DNA from: Desulfosporosinus sp. | Lineage (GTDB): Bacteria > Bacillota > Desulfitobacteriia > Desulfitobacteriales > Desulfitobacteriaceae | Direction: 5' to 3' | DNA: 64,000 nucleotides | Assembly: GCA_003513495.1 (NCBI GenBank) | Contig: DOPM01000048.1 | Span: 128,509-192,508, forward strand | Shown here: positions 50,528 to 58,300 of the stretch, piece after piece | Layout: the number at the start of each line of letters is the position of its first letter | How positions within the stretch are numbered: the stretch's first letter is position 1 | The notes under the pieces: generated by a model | The model's input: the letters and a program-made list of their open reading frames with translations, nothing else | What the model was told of the DNA's origin: nothing | Database searches by the model: none | Translations under genes and position numbers: made by a program

Positions 50528-51169
50528 ATAGAAGCAAGTCAAGGTGGTTGAAATACGCCTAACCCAGCTCTCTTTTCGCAGTATTATCTGCCAAAGGGGG
50601 CTTTCTCTTTTGGAAGAGCAGATGACTATGCTAATTAGGAGCAACCTCATTATATTGCAGAACCAGAAGCCGCATTTGCATACCATAACGCACTTAATTC
50701 TTTTCCCTACTTTCTTGCAATAAGCTTTTTGATGAATATCTGATACTGGGGACGCAGGATTATTTTCAGGAATACTACCAACCAAAATTGAAGTTTGAAC
50801 CACCCTTCGGATAGAGCTCCGCTCAAAGACCCTCTTAGGATTATCAGAATGTCTACGATCTGAGATAACGTCCAAAGGTAGACACATTGTGAAACCCAGC
50901 TATATTACAAATAACCTGGCCTTTATGAGAAAAATGTCTTGATTGGTAGACAAAACTGAATTTGTATGTTTTATTAATTTTTAAATATTTCGAATAATTA
51001 AAAATTATTTTTCTAGGACTTATACATAGTTCGTTAAAAAGTCTAAGAATAATTAGGGTTATTGGCATATTTATTGCATTTTTAGGGCTTAATTAGGTAA
51101 TTTTACGACTACTGCATCATTCAAATTTCCGGAAGTTATACCATTATGAAAAAGAAAGGAGTAAGGTAA
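50528..51169. other. Intergenic region without an intact gene
   Basis: 642 bp. Minus-strand frames of 123 and 71 codons exist, but neither has a ribosome site, a recognisable motif or a family-like composition. Fragments such as WFKLQFWLVVFLKIILRPQ appear in another minus frame, interrupted by stops, so a decayed gene is possible. The last 150 bp are AT-rich and probably hold the cheW promoter. Nothing else recognised. Confidence 0.5.
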
Positions 51170-51643
51170 ATGGACGAAATGAAACAATTTATTCAGTTTA
51201 AATTAGGGCTGAATGACTATGCTGTAGAGATGAATTGTGTTCGCGAAATTATCAAGCCTGTAAAAGTCATAGATCTTTTGGGCGCACCCGAATTCGTTCA
51301 GGGGATTGCCAAAGTTCGTGACGGAGTTGTCACGATTATCGATTTAAGAAAGAAATTTGTAATTGAGCCCGCTGACGAAGGTGAACCAAGAATAATGATT
51401 TTTGAGTCGGCCAAGGAGACTGAAAAAGTGGGCCTCTGGGTAGATGATGTGGTTGAAATTCTTGAAAGTAACTCTCTTGAAAAGATCCCTAACATTATAC
51501 ATCAAGGCACAATCAAAGAAATTATTAAAACAAAGGATAATATTATTCCAGTCTTAGACATAGAACAGCTTTTTTCAAACGAAGTTTTATCCTGGTTAAA
51601 CTCTGCTAATCCTGAACTAAGCGATTCAGTCCAAGGAAAATAA
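51170..51643 (+). CDS. cheW: CheW-like chemotaxis coupling protein
   Basis: 157 residues, usual CheW length. QFIQFKLGLNDYAVEMNCVR, then EFVQGIAKVRDGVVTIIDLR (canonical GxxNxRG..P-type strand) and VGLWVDDVVEIL, then KTKDNIIPVLDIEQLF. Scaffold between receptor and CheA. Preceded by AAAGGAG. It is followed by a soluble receptor-like protein and a small helical protein, with no CheA here, so it probably plugs into a kinase encoded elsewhere. Confidence 0.92.
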   Translation: MDEMKQFIQFKLGLNDYAVEMNCVREIIKPVKVIDLLGAPEFVQGIAKVRDGVVTIIDLRKKFVIEPADEGEPRIMIFESAKETEKVGLWVDDVVEILESNSLEKIPNIIHQGTIKEIIKTKDNIIPVLDIEQLFSNEVLSWLNSANPELSDSVQGK

Positions 51644-51661
51644 TTGTTAGGAGGAATAGCT

Positions 51662-52477
51662 ATGATCCAAGATTATGTCCAAATGGTAGACGTGATTTTT
51701 GAAACAGACTTTGGTAAAACATCAGTTTTCTTATTTGACCTTGAGAAATTTATCTACATTAGAATGGGTTCTATTATTGTTCTCCCGCTTAAGGTTGGTG
51801 ACCCATTACCACCCACGAGTACGTCTTATCAATGTCTTCAAACTGGTGAAAAGGTCCAAAGACAGGTTGGAGCAGAATCCTTAGGCGTTGCTTATACAGG
51901 AGTAGCTTATCCAATTCGGGAAAATGGAGTTATCATCGGCGGGATTGCCACAACGGGTTCAAATGAGAGAGAATATGCACTGGAGAAATTACCTGACTTA
52001 TCCAGGGAGCTCTCAGAATCTTTGGAGCAAGTTGCTGCTGCCATAGAAAATATTGCTGCCTCTGCCCAATCCCTTGCAGATGGTGGACAAGCCCTCACAG
52101 TACAGGCCCACGAAGTGAATGAAAAAGCAATACAAATGGAGGAAGTTGTAGAATACATAAATTCCGTGGCTAGTGATACGAAGGTTCTCGGACTCAATGC
52201 TTCAATTGAGGCTTCTAGAGCGGGTGATGTTGGAAGAGGGTTCGCCGTAGTTGCCTCTGAAATTCGAGCGATGGCAATTTCAAGCGCAACATCAGCTAAG
52301 GATATTCGCAAAATAATCGGCGGTATTCAAGGACTTGTCGGAAAAATGACCACGGAATTAGAAAAGGTAGGGGGAAATACACAGGAAGTCTCTGCAGCTG
52401 TTGAGGAAATTGGAGCGACAGTGGAATCCCTTTCCGGTTCAGCAAGGGCATTATCGGATTTAGCCAGTAAGCTTTAG
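51662..52477 (+). CDS. Soluble methyl-accepting-type chemosensory protein
   Basis: 271 residues without membrane segments. The N-terminal 110 residues form a sensor-like domain (SIIVLPLKVGDPLPPTSTSY, YTGVAYPIRENGVIIGGIAT), and the C-terminal 150 a short MCP signalling coil with tip VLGLNASIEASRAGDVGRGF then AVVASEIRAMA. Start ATG 51662 (MIQDYVQMVDVIFE) has AGGAGG 7 nt upstream. Much shorter than transmembrane receptors; paired with CheW directly upstream. Probable cytosolic sensor. Confidence 0.88.
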   Translation: MIQDYVQMVDVIFETDFGKTSVFLFDLEKFIYIRMGSIIVLPLKVGDPLPPTSTSYQCLQTGEKVQRQVGAESLGVAYTGVAYPIRENGVIIGGIATTGSNEREYALEKLPDLSRELSESLEQVAAAIENIAASAQSLADGGQALTVQAHEVNEKAIQMEEVVEYINSVASDTKVLGLNASIEASRAGDVGRGFAVVASEIRAMAISSATSAKDIRKIIGGIQGLVGKMTTELEKVGGNTQEVSAAVEEIGATVESLSGSARALSDLASKL

Positions 52478-52561
52478 CTTAAATATTATATTTGGAAGCA
52501 TAAAGATTAACGTAACGTGCTTTTCTTTTATCAAAATAGCAAGGATAGGAGAGGAGTGATA

Positions 52562-52972
52562 ATGATGAATCAAGAGGAAAGTCTATATGGACAAAAAATT
52601 AACGAAATTGCCCAGCGACTCCATCAGATATCAAAAGATGTCGAGTCGATTATCAATGATAAGGAAATGAGTCTTCAAACACTCAGAAAGAATAATCTCG
52701 GATACATGATGGCTGTTAATAATTACAAGAAGTGCAGATCAGAGTTATCGAAGATTAACCCTCCAGTCTCAGTCCAGCAAGAGCATGCCGACTTCATGGC
52801 AGCAATCCAAATGTTTATAGCGGGAACGGAATTAATGTATAGAGGAGTTTGTCTCTGTTCATTTACCATCAATGAGGAACTTATAAAAGAGGGCGGAGCC
52901 CTTGAACAACAAGGAAAAATACATGCAGAATGGTTAGCTGAAGCGATTGCTAAAAAATTAGCAACTAGTTAG
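52562..52972 (+). CDS. Small helical protein of the chemosensory trio
   Basis: 136 residues, predicted mostly helical (IAQRLHQISKDVESIINDKE; EHADFMAAIQMFIAGTELMY), with a Cys-rich spot RGVCLCSF. No known domain recognised. ATG 52562 has GAGAGGAG upstream; the next Met codon is equally possible. Follows CheW and the soluble receptor in the same direction and is closed by a terminator, so likely part of the same signalling unit. Confidence 0.72.
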   Translation: MMNQEESLYGQKINEIAQRLHQISKDVESIINDKEMSLQTLRKNNLGYMMAVNNYKKCRSELSKINPPVSVQQEHADFMAAIQMFIAGTELMYRGVCLCSFTINEELIKEGGALEQQGKIHAEWLAEAIAKKLATS

Positions 52973-53000
52973 GTGGTTATTATTAGGGAGTTAAATAAGT

Positions 53001-53041
53001 AAGAGGTTGATTCACCCTGATTGGAAGCGAATCTACCTCTT
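53001..53041 (+). terminator. Terminator of the chemosensory operon
   Basis: AAGAGGT..GATTC / GAATC.ACCTCTT with a 14-nt loop, then ATTTTGG. Moderate rho-independent terminator. Confidence 0.65.
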
Positions 53042-53063
53042 ATTTTGGTTATTACCACTATCC

Positions 53064-54287
53064 TTACGTAATTGCCAGAATTGTTTCCCATTGTGTGGGG
53101 GTCAGACCCCATCTTGGACTCCCATCTTGGACTCTATAACGTACTCTGTTACCATAGTTCTGTGATGAAAGAAGTCCCTTGCTTTCGAGTTTGAGTACAA
53201 AAGTTCTAATGGTCGCATAGGCTGCGTTCTTATAGTCTTTTTCCAATTGTTTGGTCGAAAATTCATTCGTTCCGTATGCAGAGAGCACATAATGAAATAA
53301 CTCCTTCTCTTTAGCCGTGATCTGACCAGTTTGGAGCAAGTTATTAAATTCTTTCAGTACATTTGTCGGCTCCGCCTTTTTCTGAAGCTTTGTAAGTACA
53401 TTAACTATGAAACAATTTACAAAGGGCGTCACATCTAAGCTTTCTGACACCTTAGAGTTATTTGAGATTAGAGTAAACGCCTTATAATACAAACCCTTGG
53501 TATCATTGATAAAGGCAGAAAAAGGAATGAATAACGAAGACGTATAGCCTATTTGTACCAGATACCAGAGTTGAAGTAACCTTGCCATTCTCCCATTGCC
53601 ATCAAAATAAGGATGGAGGTAAGCGAAATAGTAATGAATTATGATGGATTTAATAACTTGATCCAAACCATCGTCCATTAGGATATAGTTGATCATAGTT
53701 ACAATATACTTGGGAAGCAGTTGATGACTGATCCCCTGATGCTCTATGTCTTGTCCAACCACATAAACTTCGTCGTGACGATATTTATGTTCAGGTATCA
53801 GCCTGTCCTCTTCGTCTAAAAAATCGCCGACCGCAAGCATATATAGTCGGTATAGATTTTCCTCTGTAATTTTGTTGGCAGGCTCTGCAATAAAGTCTAA
53901 GCCCCGCTTAATACCATAAGCTTTATTCTCATCACTTGTTTCGGGGGCTCCGCCATTTAGAATTCTTCTGACACTCTCCCTAGATGATTGGATCTGCTCA
54001 ATGGACAGCGTTGAAATAATTTCGTCCTCCATTGCCTGTATACCATACTTTTGACTTGAATAGGAAACTGCAAGCGCTTTAATAAGCTGTGCTGTTAGAT
54101 TTATTTTAGCAGGAAGTACCACAATTGGCTTACCCTTAAAGTCAAGCAACGCGAGTTTATGATAAAAGCTATCATCAAGCGTATTTAAATACCCCGCTAG
54201 ATTTGTCTCACCGAATTTATACTTAAGCTTATTAAAATCTAAGGCGTTTTTATCACTAAACATTTCCGTAAAGGTTTTTAGTTCCAT
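53064..54287 (-). CDS. Fic-family adenylyltransferase-like protein
   Basis: 407 residues. N-terminal DUF4172-like helices, then the Fic core with active-site loop HPYFDGNGRMARLLQL (HPFxDGNGRxxR, catalytic His intact) near residue 220. A candidate class II autoinhibitory helix TLSIEQIQSSRE lies near residue 92, its Glu matching the (S/T)xIE-type motif. C-terminal winged-helix-like segment (ELFHYVLSAYGTNEFSTKQL). AMP transfer to protein Ser/Thr/Tyr is the family activity; target unknown. The last 17 residues (RWGLTPTQWETILAIT) and the duplicated VQDGSP derive from repeat copy 12 and its flanking 13-bp duplication. AGGAGGG precedes the ATG. Confidence 0.9.
   Translation of the reverse strand: MELKTFTEMFSDKNALDFNKLKYKFGETNLAGYLNTLDDSFYHKLALLDFKGKPIVVLPAKINLTAQLIKALAVSYSSQKYGIQAMEDEIISTLSIEQIQSSRESVRRILNGGAPETSDENKAYGIKRGLDFIAEPANKITEENLYRLYMLAVGDFLDEEDRLIPEHKYRHDEVYVVGQDIEHQGISHQLLPKYIVTMINYILMDDGLDQVIKSIIIHYYFAYLHPYFDGNGRMARLLQLWYLVQIGYTSSLFIPFSAFINDTKGLYYKAFTLISNNSKVSESLDVTPFVNCFIVNVLTKLQKKAEPTNVLKEFNNLLQTGQITAKEKELFHYVLSAYGTNEFSTKQLEKDYKNAAYATIRTFVLKLESKGLLSSQNYGNRVRYRVQDGSPRWGLTPTQWETILAIT
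53070..53134 (+). repeat. Interspersed palindromic repeat, copy 12, inside the fic coding end
   Basis: ATTGCCAGAATTG, TTTCCCATTGTGTG, GGGGTCAGACCCC, followed by CATCTTGGACTCC in tandem (13-bp unit, two copies). It is translated in the fic frame. Confidence 0.9.
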
Positions 54288-54305
54288 AGTCCCTACCCTC
54301 CTAAT

Positions 54306-54337
54306 GATACCAATTAGTATCAGTTAATATCAATAAG
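54306..54337 (-). promoter_or_regulatory. Possible operator upstream of fic
   Basis: GATAC-CAATTA-GTATC inverted repeat plus iterated TGATA-type units (minus strand TTGATATTAA, CTGATACTAA, TTGGTATCATTA) immediately before the fic ribosome site. Such clustered sites often bind an autoregulator; no regulator gene is adjacent. Confidence 0.35.
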
Positions 54338-54431
54338 TATGCCATGAAAACCCCAAATGTAAACCCAATAATTTACATTTGATAACTACTTAACTAGAAA
54401 TTTTCAAGGGGATTTCGCAGGACCCCTATCT

Positions 54432-54509
54432 ATTGTCAGAATTGTTTCCCATTGTGTGGGGGTCAGACCCCTTGAAGACCCCTTGAAGACCCCTTGAAGA
54501 CCCCTTGAA
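54432..54509 (+). repeat. Interspersed palindromic repeat, copy 13, with 11-bp tandem array
   Basis: ATTGTCAGAATTG, TTTCCCATTGTGTG, GGGGTCAGACCCC followed by TTGAAGACCCC repeated three times and a partial fourth unit. Lies in the divergent region between fic and the YczE-like gene (54288-54596), which otherwise contains the fic operator-like repeats and no gene. Confidence 0.9.
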
Positions 54510-54596
54510 ATAATATTTTTCTCAACTATACTTAATAGTATTGTTCCGTAATAAGAAGGATTAAGACTTTCCTAGAGTAGGTTGAGGAGGAAATAT

Positions 54597-55229
54597 ATGC
54601 ATCAATCACGTCAACGTTTTATTTTCTACGTATCAGGTATTATTATCATGACCTTTGGGATAGCATTAACAATTCGTTCGTTAATGGGAACCTCCCCATT
54701 TGACGCACTCCTTGTAGGATTATTTCAGACGTTTGGATTAACCATTGGCAGTTGGGAAATTGTTGTAGGTCTTTCCCTGGTATTATTCAATGCAGCTGCT
54801 CAGCGCCGAAGGCTTGAATATTTCGCCTTAATGACCTCATTAATTACTGGTATGGGAATAGACCTATGGCTTTTTGTATTGGGGGATTTGATTAGTCCTG
54901 TAACACTGTTCGCTCAGGCTTCTTGTTTAATACTTGGGGTAGGGTTTGTGGGTTTAGGGGTTTCTGTAAACTTACAAGCCAATTTTGCACCAAATCCCAT
55001 GGATCGATCAATGCTAGTCATCAATGAATTAACAGGTCTTAATGTCGCAATTTCACGAGCCCTCGTAAGCCTTGTCCTTGTAATACTGGCTTTCGCATTT
55101 AGCGGTCCAATAGGTATCGGCACAATATTTTCTGCCCTTTTCACCGGGGTATTTATAAACTTTTTTATGCCATACACAGCGCGTTTAAACAAAGATAAGA
55201 ACACCGAACCTCAGAGCATAGCTCCCTAA
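54597..55229 (+). CDS. YczE/YitT-like integral membrane protein
   Basis: 210 residues with five to six membrane helices and almost no loops. Features of the YczE family: YVSGIIIMTFGIALTIRSLM then GTSPFDALLVGLFQTFGLTI at the N-terminus and NFAPNPMDRSMLVINELTGL in the middle. Start ATG 54597 has GAGGAGG 7 nt upstream; an upstream frame start at 54582 overlaps that site. Family role is unsettled (some are linked to antibiotic or lipopeptide production). Single gene. Confidence 0.8.
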   Translation: MHQSRQRFIFYVSGIIIMTFGIALTIRSLMGTSPFDALLVGLFQTFGLTIGSWEIVVGLSLVLFNAAAQRRRLEYFALMTSLITGMGIDLWLFVLGDLISPVTLFAQASCLILGVGFVGLGVSVNLQANFAPNPMDRSMLVINELTGLNVAISRALVSLVLVILAFAFSGPIGIGTIFSALFTGVFINFFMPYTARLNKDKNTEPQSIAP

Positions 55230-55234
55230 AAAAC

Positions 55235-55266
55235 AAACGCTAGATGTAAATTTGCATCTAGCGTTT
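55235..55266. terminator. Bidirectional terminator between yczE-like gene and giant surface protein gene
   Basis: Perfect 12-bp arms AAACGCTAGATG / CATCTAGCGTTT, 8-nt loop. On the minus strand GTTTTTT follows directly; on the plus strand only a short T tract. It serves the converging transcripts. Confidence 0.8.
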
Positions 55267-55287
55267 ATCAAAACACCTATCGCCTCA

Positions 55288-55329
55288 AATTGTCAGAATC
55301 GTTTCCCGTTGTGTGGGGGTCTGACCCCT
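55288..55329 (+). repeat. Interspersed palindromic repeat, copy 14
   Basis: AATTGTCAGAATCG, TTTCCCGTTGTGTG, GGGGTCTGACCCC. It abuts the stop codon of the giant surface protein (2-bp overlap). Palindrome centre is T. Confidence 0.9.
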
Positions 55330-58300
55330 ACTCTGACGGTACTAAATATTCATTGCGATTACCCACTACATACTGCATCAATGTAATAATATCTTTGATA
55401 TTGGCTTTGATGCCTTGATCCGTGCCTTCTTGGGCATAAATCGATGCCAAATTTACAAGGTTGACTTCTGTTTCACCCGGCCCGGCCTTCCTTATATTTG
55501 CAAGATATTGCAATCCTGCTAGGGCATCTTCTATACCGGGGTCTTCAGCGAACTCGTTACGAATCTCTCCTCTCTGGAAATAAAGGGTCACTGATGTGTC
55601 TGTGGCAACGGAATTAATAGTCTCCTCTGTAATGTCGATCAACCTTATCCGGATGCTCGCCTCTTCAAGTACAGATCCTTTTAATTGAATAGGTACAAAG
55701 AAGAGTGACTCGAAATCCGAGGTTCCTATGTCTGAGGAATCCGTAAGAATAATGTTTCCTTCAGGATCATTGGTTTGGGTAAAGCTCCCTAAATTAGTCT
55801 CCTCAATAACGTCAAGCACATCTAATTTTTCCTGATTAAACTCCAACCCGATCTGGTAACCTTTAAGAATTGGGTTAGATATTGGATTACCTGATTCATC
55901 CATAATATCCCCTATACCCACGAATAGTCCTACCGTGTTGTTAAGTCTGGGATTAACACCCAGCCTAACTAAGGGTTTAATGACAGATTCTTTCAGGATT
56001 GTAACGGTGCAGATGTCACTAAATCCTCCATCAACCGTCGTCACTCTAATCTCTGCAGTTCCTTCGCTTACTCCTGTAACCATTCCGCTTGGCGAGATGG
56101 TTGCTACACTTTCGTCACTGGAACTCCAGTTTACTGCCTTGTTGGAAGCATTATTTGGCTCAACAGTGGCTGTTAAGATTTCAGTCTCACCAACAGTAAT
56201 TGTTGTGCTTGCTTTGCTAAGACTTACTCCTTCGACGGGAATGTTCTGCTCGCCAACGGTTACTGTCGTTTCAGGGCTAATGTTCCCTAAGGTGTCTGTT
56301 GCAATAACCGTTAGTACAGTACCTACTGCCTGGGCAGAAATCCCTACTGCAAAGGTTCCATCTCCTCCGACGAATCCATTACCGATCTCAGCGCTGCCCT
56401 TTTTGACAATGATTCTAGTATATGGTTTCGCTGTTCCATTGACAACGCTATCCGTGTAAAATACCGGTTGAACAACAGGAGCTGCAAGTAAAGCGCCGAG
56501 GACTGTTACATTAGTACTGACTGTTATTTGGCTGTTTACCGGGTCATGTGCCGTTACTACAATAATCCCTGGGCTGGTAGGCCTAACCTTTATCTTGGCT
56601 TGCCCATTGCTATCTAATATCACGCCTTGGGCATAAGAACCCACATCCACTGTACCGCCTGCCACGGGCAATCCTTCCTTATTGACTGTAATCCAAAGTT
56701 CCCGCTCTACTCCCGCATAAATCTCATCAGGATTAACGGTGATCACCATGGCACCTGCTTTAGCGGCCCAAGCAAGTCCCGTGGTTGCGTGATAAAGCAC
56801 TTCACCCTCAGGTATGACAGTGGTGAGGACATAATCTTTAGCGCCATTAGTCTCCGCTAGGGTCACAGTTGTTTCCGAATCTTGTGCTTCATAAACCATC
56901 TCCGGCAAACGAGAGATGGCCAAATCGTCTCGCACATAGTAAATTCGATACTTTAGTGCTCCGGATACCGGGGTCCAAGTTAAGGTAACTTTCCCATCCG
57001 AAGTGTGTATCTGCTGGAGAACCGGCGCTGTGCCAGGCAAGTTTTCGGGGACATCATGCCCTGTGATTTCACTTTGGACTGCAGAGTTTCCGCCGGTTTT
57101 TAAGATATAAGACTGGGATAGATCTAAGAAACCATTGATGCTGGGGATTAACTGATAATCTGCCCAGACTGTCTCACCCGGGCTCAGTTCGTTAATCGTT
57201 TCGGTCAGATCTTGGTTTGGGGCGTAGATATAATGCTGCTTCCCTTGATCCTTTAGTTCAATAGCTGCATTGTAGACCGGAATATCCGAAACATTTTCCA
57301 GACCAAAGCGAACATTGTAGGGATAACCTTGATCTACGCTGTTTTGGGCATCGATGCGCATTCTGAGGGCATCATCTCCCCATACTCTGAAAGGATCTTT
57401 TGTCTTAAATACAGCATTCACCTGATCATCAAAGGGCTGCAGCATGCCAGTAAAATCCGCTTCCAGGTTATACCAGCCTTTTTCGTCCCCTCTAATAATC
57501 CATTTCGTTTCCCGTCGTTCGCCGCCGGCAATATCCCCTAAGTTGACGGTTAAGCTCTGTGGCTCGCGGGTGGGCGCCAAAACCAACCCGTTTGGCAGCT
57601 TCAAGGTGGATTTTGAATCACTAATTACGAACTCCTCATCCGCTGTATTTTCCAAGGTCAGACCTACTTCAAAAAACTCCTTTAACCAACGTGCTTCACC
57701 CGGCACGACGAGGTAGGCTATGGTGGGCCTTACCTCAGGATGACCGTAATTAGGAACAGCTGTAGGGTATGCGATCATGGTTCCCGGATTCGTACCCTGA
57801 GGATTCGGGGGATTATGAATCACTAAAGGCTGCCACGAACTCCCGATAAATTGTCCTTGGCCATTAATGATATGAACGACTGGTTCCAGGGGCTGGTTAT
57901 TGAAGGAAAGATGCACTTCATAACTATAAACCCATTGGTTTTCCGGAGCATTGACATCGACCCCTGTGGCCTTTACTTCGTCTAAGGTCATGCGCCTAAC
58001 CGTCAATTCTCCAACCACCAGTTCCCCTCTCTGCAAGCGAACTGTAGCGGTGGTCTTCTGATTGGTTTCCAAGGTGGCATCAATAGCTACAGGCTTAAAG
58101 TCAGTCTTGTAAGCATAGACCTTATATTTCCCTGCGCTGCCTACGATGGTTGCGATCCCTTGGCTATTGGTGGTGGCATGCTCTAAGGATCCATCGGGTA
58201 ATTGGATAACGACACTGGCACCAGAAAGCGTCACTCCACTGCTATCATCGATGACTCGGACATCTAGGGTTCCAACCTGAAGGGGCTCTTTAACCGTGAT

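Noticed and set aside
50516..50887. 123-codon minus-strand frame as a gene
   Set aside because: No ribosome site, basic/Cys-rich random-looking composition, no motif; starts in intergenic DNA and ends in the symporter gene.
53100..53135. Tandem 11-13 bp repeats as a CRISPR-like array
   Set aside because: Units are adjacent without spacers and locus-specific; they are flank duplications of the interspersed repeat. No cas genes are present.
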